Part shown: positions 24,340-32,313 of the stretch, piece after piece
How positions within the stretch are numbered: position 1 is the stretch's first letter
How the letters are laid out: the number at the start of each line of letters is the position of its first letter
Origin: an uncultured Bacteroidales bacterium
Lineage (GTDB): Bacteria > Bacteroidota > Bacteroidia > Bacteroidales > Bacteroidaceae
Reading direction: 5' to 3'
Length of the DNA stretch: 33,272 nt
NCBI GenBank assembly: GCA_937901185.1
Contig: CALCHR010000225.1
Span: 1-33,272 of the forward strand
The notes under the pieces: model-generated
What the model saw: the letters and a program-made list of their open reading frames with translations, nothing else
Databases searched by the model: none
What the model was told of the DNA's origin: nothing
Position numbers and translations under genes: made by a program

Positions 24340-25320
24340 TTATATTCCAAAATAGCAACTTACATAAGCCGAATATTTATTATCAGCACCATCAGCTTTA
24401 GGGATGCTCATTCTAAAGTTGGGAGAAACCTTTACATACTTACCTAATTTGAATTGTGCACCAATAACTGCTGCAGATTCATCCTTAGCTTTATTCCAAT
24501 CATCTTTAGAGTATAGGTCATCGTATCGAGCATAGAGGTCTGCCCAATTTGCCAATTCGACTGATCCAAAAACCGAATAGCCATATTGGTCCGCATCTTT
24601 CTTGTTAGAAGTATTCCACATATGATTGTACTCTGCACCAATCGTAAATTTCTCATGCTTGTATCCGGCAAATACAGCAAGGTTACCTATATCTGTCTTT
24701 CCCTCTACACCGCTTTCATTCAAGCCGCCATACATACGAAGTTGGAGACCCTCTACGGGCGTTAGCGTCATACCCAAACCATAGTTCAAGCCATCGCTCT
24801 TCTGGATTTTCTTATAACCTTCGCCATTCACAATAATAGCATCGGCAGAAATCCAATCTGCAAACTTATAACTGGCAGAAAGACCTAAATCGGCACTGCT
24901 ACCAAACTTATACTGATCTTGGAAAGACTTCATCACATAGCGATAACCCCAGAATTTCTCTTGAAAGTTAAACTGCGTTGTGGAGATAAGACCTCCGTTG
25001 AGCGTTAAACCTCCTTTTTTCCAAGACACCATAGCATTTTTAATATAAGCAATGCGATGATAGTCATTCACGTCCGAAGATTTACCAATATCCATTACGC
25101 CCTTCACAGAGAGCCCTTTTCCCATCTTGTATTCGTAACCCACATAGCTACGATCCAGGTCAAATCCTCTGTCGTCATGCTGCGCTCCAAAAGCAGTATG
25201 AAAGTTTCCAAATACTTGTACGATAGCCTTACCCTTAGGCTCTGCAGTCTTGATTTCTTGAGCCTGAGAAGCGATGCTTAATCCAGCAAAAACACTTAGC
25301 AAAAAAATTTTCTTCTTCAT
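24340..25320 (-). CDS. Outer-membrane beta-barrel porin, probably phosphate-responsive
   Basis: The protein has 326 residues with a clear signal peptide (MKKKIFLLS through SQAQ, about 1-20). The rest alternates hydrophobic and polar residues as in beta-strands (for example KGLSVKGVMDIG, FTIGAEYNHMW, ADLYARYDDLY), and it ends in an aromatic-containing strand YSAYVSCYFGI. It resembles the porins that lead Pst operons in Bacteroidota. It is first in the pst operon, so it probably lets phosphate or phosphate esters through the outer membrane. Selectivity cannot be judged from sequence. Confidence 0.85.
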   Translation of the reverse strand: MKKKIFLLSVFAGLSIASQAQEIKTAEPKGKAIVQVFGNFHTAFGAQHDDRGFDLDRSYVGYEYKMGKGLSVKGVMDIGKSSDVNDYHRIAYIKNAMVSWKKGGLTLNGGLISTTQFNFQEKFWGYRYVMKSFQDQYKFGSSADLGLSASYKFADWISADAIIVNGEGYKKIQKSDGLNYGLGMTLTPVEGLQLRMYGGLNESGVEGKTDIGNLAVFAGYKHEKFTIGAEYNHMWNTSNKKDADQYGYSVFGSVELANWADLYARYDDLYSKDDWNKAKDESAAVIGAQFKLGKYVKVSPNFRMSIPKADGADNKYSAYVSCYFGI

Positions 25321-25405
25321 AGATTTTCAATGTGTCATTTTTTAATTGTTAGACTTTTTCGTTTTCTCTATCTGATCAGATTCTGTCATCTTTTTTTAGA
25401 CACTG

Positions 25406-25440
25406 CAAAAGTATGGGCAGAATATTTCAAAAATATTACA
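25406..25440 (-). promoter_or_regulatory. Porin-pst operon promoter with possible PhoB site
   Basis: The minus strand has -7 box TACTTTTG at 25406-25413. At the -33 position there is no TTTG. Instead there is an A/T-rich inverted repeat, AATATTT/AAATATT (25421-25437), and a TGTAA (25436-25440 on minus). A missing -33 element at a regulated promoter is what an activator-dependent start would show. Confidence 0.5.
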
Positions 25441-25485
25441 AAACGATGTAGCTTTGATTAAATGCTGGAGGGGATGGTGAAAATG

Positions 25486-25520
25486 TTACATTTTTATTAA
25501 ATCTTACAGTAGCTATTACA
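25486..25520 (+). promoter_or_regulatory. TTACA repeats upstream of phoB (candidate Pho boxes)
   Basis: TTACA occurs at 25486-25490, 25504-25508 and 25516-25520, and once more at 25436-25440 by the porin promoter. The last two are 12 bp apart, close to the 11-bp repeat of known Pho boxes. They sit 20-60 bp before the phoB -7 box. This is a proposal from pattern and position only. Confidence 0.35.
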
Positions 25521-25538
25521 AGGCTCAGAAAAACACTA

Positions 25539-25546
25539 TAATTTTG
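25539..25546 (+). promoter_or_regulatory. -7 box of phoBR
   Basis: TAATTTTG matches TAnnTTTG, 21 bp before the ATG at 25568. It overlaps the TTG at 25544 that begins a longer reading frame, so the ATG is taken as the true start. Confidence 0.65.
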
Positions 25547-25567
25547 CACCATAATTATATATATATT

Positions 25568-26266
25568 ATGGAAACAAAACGCATTTTGATAGTAGACGAT
25601 GAGGAAACTTTATGCGAAGTTCTAAAGCTCAATCTGGAAAATGAAGGTTACGATGTAGACATCGCACTAAGCGCAGAAGAAGCCCTGACCTACAATCTGC
25701 AAACTTATTCGCTGATTCTCTTAGATATAATGATGAGCGGAATCAGCGGAGTTAAAATGGCAAAAATATTAAAATCAGACATCAGCACAGCAGAAATCCC
25801 CATTATCTTCTGTACCGCCAGAGATTCTGAAGACGACATGATTATGGGGCTAAATCTCGGGGCAGACGACTACATTATGAAACCCTATACCATACGCAAT
25901 GTTATAGCCCGCATCAAGAGCGTATTACGCCGCACAGCCGGACACAAGCACAGCCCCCTCCCCTTAGAAACCACAAACCAGCTGAAGGTAGAAAATCTAT
26001 GCCTCGACTTAGATTTCAAACGTTGCACAATAGACGGCAAGGAGGTCAAGTTGGCAAGAAAAGAGTTTGAGCTACTGGCCTACCTCATTAAGCATCGTGG
26101 AAAAATCTGCTCCCGCGAGCAGATACTCAGTCGCGTCTGGAGCGAAGAAGTCGTAGTACTAGACCGAACCATCGACGTAAACATTACTCGGCTACGCTCT
26201 AAAATCGGAGAGTATGGCTCATATATAGTGACTCGTTCAGGATTTGGTTATGGTTTCCGCTATTAA
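25568..26266 (+). CDS. phoB: Phosphate regulon response regulator PhoB-like
   Basis: An OmpR/PhoB-type response regulator of 232 residues. The receiver domain has the acidic pair Asp10/Asp11, phospho-acceptor Asp53 (LILLDIMMSG) and MKPYT around the conserved Lys. The C-terminal winged helix (about 140-232) has LARKEFELLAYLIKHRGKICSREQIL and RTIDVNITRLRSKIG. It is divergent from the porin-pst operon and overlaps the sensor kinase gene by 23 bp. Control of the pst operon is inferred from position. The start at 25568 is chosen because the upstream TTG lies in the promoter box. Confidence 0.92.
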   Translation: METKRILIVDDEETLCEVLKLNLENEGYDVDIALSAEEALTYNLQTYSLILLDIMMSGISGVKMAKILKSDISTAEIPIIFCTARDSEDDMIMGLNLGADDYIMKPYTIRNVIARIKSVLRRTAGHKHSPLPLETTNQLKVENLCLDLDFKRCTIDGKEVKLARKEFELLAYLIKHRGKICSREQILSRVWSEEVVVLDRTIDVNITRLRSKIGEYGSYIVTRSGFGYGFRY

Positions 26267-27557
26267 AATATCTTTTCACAAGCAGCTCTTTTTGCAGCTC
26301 ATAGCCTTCTTCTGGACTATAGTAGTCTGCTTTATCGGCTTTCAATACCTCAGAGAGAAAGAATACAAATCAGAATTTCTAAATGCCCAACTACAACAAT
26401 ACAATCAACATCTGCTTGAAATCGTAGAAGACGGAAGACCATACGAAGACTACATCGTCACCCACGACAAGCCCTTCAGCCAGCTCCGCATCTCGATTAT
26501 CGCGCTTTCCGGAGCAGTGATCTACGACAATATAGTCCCGCTCAGTTCCCTCAACAACCACCGCCACCGTCCCGAAATCTCCGACGCATTAGAAAAAGGT
26601 TCCGGCCACCACATAGGGCGACAGTCTGCCAGCGACGGACGCGAATATTTCTACTCAGCCACCCGAGGCGAAAGAGTCATAATCCGCACCGCCATCCCCT
26701 ACTCCAACACACTGCACGATCTGCTCGAGGCCGATCTCTCTTTCCTCATAGTCATGATCTCCATCAGCCTCGCCATGAGCATCGTTGCCTATTTCACCAC
26801 CCGCAAACTCGGAAAAGACATCGAGCGCGTCAACCGCTACGAAGCCGAGCAAGAGAAAAGTCGCCTCAAGCGGCAACTCACCAACAACATCAACCACGAA
26901 CTCAAAACCCCCGTAGCCTCCATACAAGTCTGTCTCGAAACGCTGCTTTCAGGCATCAGCCTCAGCCAAGAAAAGCAGCAAGAACTCATAGAGCGCTGCT
27001 ACACAAACAGCGAGCGGCTGCGCCGTCTGCTTAGCGACGTGTCGCTCATCACAAGAATAGAAGACGGCAGCGAGCTCATCAGCAAAGAAAAAGTAGATAT
27101 CAACAAGATAATCAAAGAGATAGAAGCAGAGCTCTCTATCATGCCCCCCGCCGAGCAGCTAACCCTCCACACCGACCTACCCCGGCATGTCGTCATAGAG
27201 GGAAACACCTCGCTCATCATCTCCATATTTCGCAACCTCACAGAAAACGCAATCTCCTATTCCGGCGGAAAAAACATCTACATCTCCATAGCCGAAAAAA
27301 ACTCATCCCACTACAACGTCCGCTTCGAAGACGACGGGCGCGGAGTAGAAGAAAAACAGCTATCCCGACTCTTTGAGCGGTTCTACCGCGTAGACAAAGG
27401 GCGTTCTCGGCGAAGCGGAGGGACAGGCCTGGGGCTGGCAATCGTGAAACACGCCGTGCAGTTTCACGGCGGCACCATAGTAGCAGAAAACCGACCAAGC
27501 GGAGGGCTGCGCTTCCGCTTCACCTTGAAAAAGAACACAGAATTCCCCATTCTATAA
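26244..27557 (+). CDS. phoR: Phosphate regulon sensor histidine kinase PhoR-like
   Basis: The protein has 437 residues. It has membrane helices at about 16-34 and 165-185 around a ~130-residue periplasmic sensor region. This differs from E. coli PhoR, which has almost no periplasmic part and a PAS domain. HisKA has NNINHELKTPVAS with His218. The ATPase domain has FRNLTENAISYSGG (N box), FEDDGRGVEEKQLSRLFERFYRV (G1/F) and GGTGLGLAIVKHAV (G2). The gene overlaps phoB by 23 bp; Met3 is an alternative start. By eye the 3' half is richer in G/C than phoB. It ends 42 bp before the second carB-tail repeat. Confidence 0.92.
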   Translation: MVMVSAIKISFHKQLFLQLIAFFWTIVVCFIGFQYLREKEYKSEFLNAQLQQYNQHLLEIVEDGRPYEDYIVTHDKPFSQLRISIIALSGAVIYDNIVPLSSLNNHRHRPEISDALEKGSGHHIGRQSASDGREYFYSATRGERVIIRTAIPYSNTLHDLLEADLSFLIVMISISLAMSIVAYFTTRKLGKDIERVNRYEAEQEKSRLKRQLTNNINHELKTPVASIQVCLETLLSGISLSQEKQQELIERCYTNSERLRRLLSDVSLITRIEDGSELISKEKVDINKIIKEIEAELSIMPPAEQLTLHTDLPRHVVIEGNTSLIISIFRNLTENAISYSGGKNIYISIAEKNSSHYNVRFEDDGRGVEEKQLSRLFERFYRVDKGRSRRSGGTGLGLAIVKHAVQFHGGTIVAENRPSGGLRFRFTLKKNTEFPIL

Positions 27558-27599
27558 GAAAGACAAAAAAACTATCGACGATGCGTAGCAGAAACGCCC

Positions 27600-27698
27600 C
27601 CCCTCATCACCAACGCACGCTTGGCATCGGCCTACATCAACGCCTTCTGCAGCATCAAGATAGACGATTTAGAGATCAAGAGCCGGCAAGAATATTAA
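27600..27698 (+). pseudogene. carB: Remnant: last 33 codons of carB, displaced copy
   Basis: The reading frame is open through PLITNARLASAYINAF and onward to the carB stop. Against the functional tail at 20471-20569 there are only three base changes: two silent (GAT/GAC, GAA/GAG) and one Trp-to-Arg (TGG/CGG). It has no start codon and no link to a longer ORF. It lies 42 bp past phoR on the same strand and marks the far edge of the pst-phoBR module. Confidence 0.93.
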
Positions 27699-27837
27699 GC
27701 CACCTCCACTAAAGAGAAAGGAGCAGCCATCTGGTTACCCCTCTCTTTTATCTAAGGATTGAAACACGGCTTGTTACGCTTTGTAACAAGGCTCGGGAAC
27801 CGAAACCATGTAAGGCAGAGTAAAAAAAACGATACAG
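27600..27837 (+). repeat. Direct repeat copy 2: carB 3' end plus downstream flank
   Basis: This is the partner of 20471-20685, 7129 bp away in the same orientation. It carries the carB tail, a terminator hairpin that has lost pairs, and the segment GAACCGAAACCATGTAA. It also has a 22-bp insertion relative to copy 1, which contains the hairpin CTTGTTAC-GCTTT-GTAACAAG (27770-27790). The repeat fills most of the gap between phoR and the MFS gene. The remaining 27838-27903 shows nothing I can identify. Confidence 0.92.
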
Positions 27838-27903
27838 GTCTATCCTCCGTTCCTACATAGCTTGATAAGAGCCTGTCAAGCATATCGGCCAGAAAGAAGA
27901 AAC

Positions 27904-29553
27904 TTAGCCAAGGCGGGAATAAAGAGTTTTCCTTTGCCGCTTGATGCGTCGTAATTTCTGCCATCGGCGAGCTTTACGCGCTTGGCGAAGCCCCACCAAG
28001 GGCCAAGTGGGTATGTGTTTCACACGGCGACGTACCACAGGAATATCCCACAGCAGCATAAGGAGAGAAAAGAAAAGAGAGATGTAAACAACCCACCCAT
28101 ACAAGGTTTTCAAACTCTGAGAAAGCAAAGCCTCGCTCCATGCTTCCAGATTAACCGAGGAGGGAAAAGGTGTAGCAGCAGCGGCAGCATGCGTAAGATA
28201 GCCCGATGTACGGGCCATGCCATCTGCCAGGTAATAGTCAATGCCATGAGCCAAAAGCGCTCCGCCAAGGGCACCACCCACATACATGTGTAAGATATTA
28301 AACACGGCGAGCGACTGGAAGAAATGTTCGAACGACATCACCTCGTGTAAGCACCACATCAGGGCAATGGAAAGCAGCGCCTGGCCAAATCCACGCATTA
28401 CGATAGGCAAGCGCAGAAGTTCGATATTGAGATGCGTAGCCATGAGGCTGTAGAAACCTATTTGATAAGCAGCCAACGCCAGCAAGCCCACAGCTATGAG
28501 TTTGTAGGCATTCCAGCGCATCAGTTTGAGCCAGCCCAAAGAGAACAAACAGCCAGCCCAGATGCCGAGCAAGGACCATTGGCAAAGCGCCTCGTAGCGT
28601 AAGCCCTCGTAGTGCATCACTCCGTGGCAATAGGTAGTTTCCAGCACATTCTCCACCGATATAATGGCCTCGACCACTCCAATCAAAAGAATGATGGCCA
28701 CCACATAGCGATAGGTCCACATGCGCGGCTCGATATAAGGCTGGGGATGGGTGAACATACGGTGCAGGCAAAGCGCCAAAGTAACCAAAGAGGTTCCGGT
28801 AAGCAGGCGCGTGATGGGGGAGTTCCACCAGTCAAGCCAGCAACCATAACAAAGCAGCCCCACCACTTGCAAACTTAACAATGCCCAAAGCAGCGCGCCC
28901 ATCCAGTCGATGCCACGCAGCGGCACAATGTTAGGCATCGGCCGAAAATGTCGGCACAAGACCGTCTGCACTAACAACACGAACAGCATAAGGCCGCCCA
29001 CCAGATAGTGCATCAAGCTCCAATGGGCATGAAAGGCCAAGGCTGCGGCAAGATAGCCGCTGACCTCTATGGAGGTGAGCAGAATGATATGTAGCAGAGG
29101 GAAGAAGACCGCAAAGTCTCGCCGAGGGGTCATCCAAAGCTGGATGTTTGACATATTCTCAAAGGTGCCTTGTATCTTCGCCATTCCGCATACGAAGCAA
29201 ATCAGCCATAGCAACGGTAAGGGCAAGGAGAAGATGGTGAGCATATTTCCTACAAAAATCACTAAGGCCGACACCAAGAGTAGCTGCTTGTTGGTGAAGC
29301 GAAACTTCATACGGAAAAGCAAGGGAAAATAGAGCGCCATGCCAGCCAACGTAGAGTAAAGACACATCTGAACATCCTCGCGCATCAAAGCATGTTCGCC
29401 CACCCGCTCACTCATAGCACCCAGATAGATACCACCGGAAAACTGAAAGCAGAAAGCCTGTAGCACATATATCCATGGACGTAGTTTCTCCGGAACAAAG
29501 GAGCGAAACATGGGCATAGCAAAAGGGGGCGGAGCAGCGTGAGAGTGGGACAT
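27904..29553 (-). CDS. MFS efflux transporter (EmrB-like component)
   Basis: An integral membrane protein of 549 residues with about 12-14 hydrophobic segments and a basic C-terminal tail (RRWQKLRRIKRQRK). Length, membrane layout and the operon with HlyD- and TolC-type genes match the drug:H+ antiporter-2 group that works with EmrA-like adaptors, though the usual MFS motif A is not obvious. It is the last gene of the efflux operon, 91 bp after the adaptor gene, and is convergent with phoR. Its substrate is unknown. Confidence 0.85.
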   Translation of the reverse strand: MSHSHAAPPPFAMPMFRSFVPEKLRPWIYVLQAFCFQFSGGIYLGAMSERVGEHALMREDVQMCLYSTLAGMALYFPLLFRMKFRFTNKQLLLVSALVIFVGNMLTIFSLPLPLLWLICFVCGMAKIQGTFENMSNIQLWMTPRRDFAVFFPLLHIILLTSIEVSGYLAAALAFHAHWSLMHYLVGGLMLFVLLVQTVLCRHFRPMPNIVPLRGIDWMGALLWALLSLQVVGLLCYGCWLDWWNSPITRLLTGTSLVTLALCLHRMFTHPQPYIEPRMWTYRYVVAIILLIGVVEAIISVENVLETTYCHGVMHYEGLRYEALCQWSLLGIWAGCLFSLGWLKLMRWNAYKLIAVGLLALAAYQIGFYSLMATHLNIELLRLPIVMRGFGQALLSIALMWCLHEVMSFEHFFQSLAVFNILHMYVGGALGGALLAHGIDYYLADGMARTSGYLTHAAAAATPFPSSVNLEAWSEALLSQSLKTLYGWVVYISLFFSLLMLLWDIPVVRRRVKHIPTWPLVGLRQARKARRWQKLRRIKRQRKTLYSRLG

Positions 29554-29644
29554 TTTCTTCTCTGTTTACTTTTTTCTTACTCTTATAAATGCCCGGGTTG
29601 GTGGTATTGCCCATCTCCGGGATAACTACAATATTCTTAATGGC

Positions 29645-30673
29645 TTAATAAACCACTTCGCATTCGGCGTTCATTCCGGCACGCAACTTCGGGAAGTCTT
29701 TGTTCTCTACCAATCGAATACGAACAGGCAAACGCTGTTCTACCTTTACAAAGTTTCCTGTCGCATTATCTTGCGGCACAATAGAAAAGGCTGAGCCGGT
29801 AGCTTCGCTGATGCTCTCTACAGTTCCTTCAAACTCTACATCGGGAATGGCATCGACCATCACTTTTACTTTTGAGCCGACAGCGATGTGTTGCATCTGT
29901 GTTTCGCGATAGTTGGCCACCACCCAGAGGTCCGACGAATCTACAATATCCACCATCGTCTGCCCGGGTTGTACCAATTGACCTTCATGAATCTCCTTAC
30001 GACCCACAACTCCATCGGCTGTAGCTACGATGATGGTGTAAGTAAGATTGAGCCGCGCCAAGTCTACGGCTGCACGCGCCACTTGCACCGCGGCTGTGTT
30101 TTGGCTCAAATGGTGCTGCTGCTCCGTCTTGACAGAACTGAGCGACTGACGCTGGCGCAACATTTGCTCGTGGCGAGCCTGTGCCGCCAAGTAAGCAGTA
30201 TGCACTTGGTCATATTGTTGTGGTGTCACGGCATCTTGTTGCAGCAAACAGGCATAGCGCTCTTCCTCGCGACGCGCATTCTCCATCCGTACACGAGCCT
30301 CTTCAATACCTGCTTCAGTCACCCCGATATTGGTCTGCGTGGTAGCTATTCCCGAGTTCATTGCATGGATGCCGGCCTCTGCACGTGCCAGGTCGGCCTC
30401 GGCTTGTGCCAAGCGCAGACGAAACTCTGCATCCTCAATAACCACTAAGGTGTCGCCCTTCTTAACCTGCTGGAATTCCTTGAAGCGGATTTCTTTAATG
30501 AAGCCCTGCACACGGGTGTTGACCGGGGTTATGTGCTGACATACATGGGCGTTATCGGTGTGCTCCACCCTACCAAAATGTACAAAATTATCAATCACAA
30601 GGTAAGCGCCGCCAAAGAGAAGCGCTACGATGATGAGGTTGTAAGCTATTCGCAAAGCTTTTTTCTTTTTCAT
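29645..30673 (-). CDS. HlyD/EmrA-family periplasmic adaptor
   Basis: A membrane-fusion protein of 342 residues with one N-terminal membrane helix (about 9-28). The first half of a split biotinyl-lipoyl domain follows (DNAHVCQHITPVNTRVQGFIKEI, KKGDTLVVIED), then a long alpha-helical hairpin (about 80-190). The second lipoyl half is IIVATADGVVGRKEIHEGQLVQPGQ, followed by a beta-barrel (DLWVVANYRETQMQHIAVGSKVKV). It bridges the MFS pump and the TolC-like channel across the periplasm. It lies 48 bp downstream of the TolC-like gene. Confidence 0.94.
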   Translation of the reverse strand: MKKKKALRIAYNLIIVALLFGGAYLVIDNFVHFGRVEHTDNAHVCQHITPVNTRVQGFIKEIRFKEFQQVKKGDTLVVIEDAEFRLRLAQAEADLARAEAGIHAMNSGIATTQTNIGVTEAGIEEARVRMENARREEERYACLLQQDAVTPQQYDQVHTAYLAAQARHEQMLRQRQSLSSVKTEQQHHLSQNTAAVQVARAAVDLARLNLTYTIIVATADGVVGRKEIHEGQLVQPGQTMVDIVDSSDLWVVANYRETQMQHIAVGSKVKVMVDAIPDVEFEGTVESISEATGSAFSIVPQDNATGNFVKVEQRLPVRIRLVENKDFPKLRAGMNAECEVVY

Positions 30674-30721
30674 ATTTTTATTATGTAGTTATATATATTA
30701 TAATATGTGTAGGCTTATACT

Positions 30722-32065
30722 TTACAACACGCCGGCAGCATAGCACAAAGCATAGTAGTGGCAAGCCAGATTGATTTGCGCATTGGCCAAAGCCAATTCA
30801 GCATCAAGTTTTATGTTCGCAGCATCGGTCATGTCGGTGATGAGTGCCAATCCGTTTTCGTATCTACGGCGCACCACTTCATAGTTTTGCACAGCCAGCT
30901 GCACGCGTTTACGATGAGTCTGGAGTTCGCTCTGAGCCGTTTGGCAAGCCACATAAGCAGCATGAATACCATCGCTCACTTTCTGACAAACGGCTTCATG
31001 ACGGTCTATGGCATGACGGGTAGCCGCTTGAGCTCTACGCACCTTACGGTTGTTTTTATAGAGCGAAGAGAAATCGTAGGATACACCCACTCCCACAAAC
31101 CAGTAATTAAAATTTTTATTCAGCGTTGGCACTTCTATTGTTACCGGACCTGTCAAATGGTTCTCTGCAAGCAAAGCCACTTTGGGCCGAAGTGCTGCTC
31201 GCTCCAGACGTTCTTCTTCTCGGCGTATATCTATACTTAAAGCAGTCTGCCTCAACCCTGCATGACTTGTAGAAGCGTGTTGCCAATACTCTTCGCTATG
31301 CAGAGGCCAAACTGCTTCTTCAAAAACAGCCTTTGGCAACAATGTCAAGAGGGTATCTGTACCGAGAGCCGTGGACAATTGTTTCTGTGCTATTTTTTGT
31401 TCATCGGCCACTTGTGTACTGCACAACTTAATTTGCTCGCGCTGCAACTCACTGCGAATGATGTCATTCTGAAGCACCACCCCCTGCCTCTGCTTATGCT
31501 CCATGTGGGCTATCAGCGTATCAGCCAAAACCAGATTGTTGCTAAGCACTTCGGCGCGATGCTCCAAACTATGCAACTGAAAGTATAGCCCCACCAAGAG
31601 CATCCTTACGCGCTGCCGATTCTCATCGGCCGAAAGTTTCGCCATTTCCGTAGCCAACTCACTGAGTCGGATACCACTATTGATAGCTCCACCAGCATAG
31701 ATTACCTGCTGTGCTCGCAACACATAATCGTTGCCCCAGTGAGGCATCGGGACTTTCATACCTTCGGCAAAATGACGGTTCCACAAACGACCATCGCCCA
31801 AATAAGAAAAAGTAACTTGCGCCTCGACATTAGGCAAACGCTGTGCCTCAGCCACTCGCCGAGCAGCCTGTGCCTCTTCTATAGCCGTGCAATAGCTATG
31901 GATATCCGCATTGTGCTGCTCCGCCAACTGAAAAAGCGTCTCCACTTGTGTTTGCAGATGCCCTGTTTGCGCCTGCGCCATCAGACCGAAACCCAATCCA
32001 AGCACAACCAACAACCGGCCCTTACTCCGGCATACCTCTCTTCTGTTTCCTTTCAACATATACAT
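30722..32065 (-). CDS. TolC-family outer-membrane efflux protein
   Basis: The protein has 447 residues with a signal peptide whose hydrophobic core is at about 18-30 (LLVVLGLGFGLMAQAQ). The mature part has the two long coiled-coil OEP repeats of TolC (for example ALRPKVALLAENHL, and VQNYEVVRRRYENGLALITDMTDAANIKLDAELALANAQIN near the C terminus). It forms the exit duct for the adaptor and MFS pump encoded downstream. Met3 is an alternative start. A -7 box lies 73 bp upstream, and an AraC regulator is divergent. Confidence 0.94.
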   Translation of the reverse strand: MYMLKGNRREVCRSKGRLLVVLGLGFGLMAQAQTGHLQTQVETLFQLAEQHNADIHSYCTAIEEAQAARRVAEAQRLPNVEAQVTFSYLGDGRLWNRHFAEGMKVPMPHWGNDYVLRAQQVIYAGGAINSGIRLSELATEMAKLSADENRQRVRMLLVGLYFQLHSLEHRAEVLSNNLVLADTLIAHMEHKQRQGVVLQNDIIRSELQREQIKLCSTQVADEQKIAQKQLSTALGTDTLLTLLPKAVFEEAVWPLHSEEYWQHASTSHAGLRQTALSIDIRREEERLERAALRPKVALLAENHLTGPVTIEVPTLNKNFNYWFVGVGVSYDFSSLYKNNRKVRRAQAATRHAIDRHEAVCQKVSDGIHAAYVACQTAQSELQTHRKRVQLAVQNYEVVRRRYENGLALITDMTDAANIKLDAELALANAQINLACHYYALCYAAGVL

Positions 32066-32137
32066 ATCCTTCTACCCCTCTCTGTTCAAAAAAAATCACC
32101 CTTTAAGGGCGAATAGAAGAGGGCTCCTTTCGAGGTG

Positions 32138-32145
32138 CAAAATTA
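32138..32145 (-). promoter_or_regulatory. -7 box of the efflux operon
   Basis: The minus strand reads TAATTTTG, matching TAnnTTTG, 72 bp upstream of the TolC-like ATG. The -33 position is not a clean TTTG, which would fit AraC-dependent activation. Confidence 0.55.
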
Positions 32146-32233
32146 CGTTTTCCCCTCTTGTAAAACATTACGAAAAGGACGCTACGAATGTAAAAAATCG
32201 AACCTTTTTAATACCACACTCACCACTTCTTTA

Positions 32234-32241
32234 TAAATTTG
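32234..32241 (+). promoter_or_regulatory. -7 box of the AraC-family regulator
   Basis: TAAATTTG matches TAnnTTTG. It includes the TTG at 32239 that opens the longest reading frame, so the ATG at 32314 is preferred as the start. Confidence 0.55.
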
Positions 32242-32313
32242 TATCAGAAATCAGAAAAAATCCATTACAGCTTTTATCTAGATAAGGCTACCCTAAAAAA
32301 TAGATTCCTTCGG

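Noticed and set aside
20570..27903. Prophage or transposon carrying the pst module
   Set aside because: No integrase, transposase, terminal inverted repeats or phage genes are visible; only the carB-tail direct repeats frame the region.
29554..29644. Hairpin CCCGGG/CCCGGG-like pairing between the HlyD and MFS genes
   Set aside because: The pairing is short with a large loop and no T-run, so I cannot support a terminator or regulatory element.
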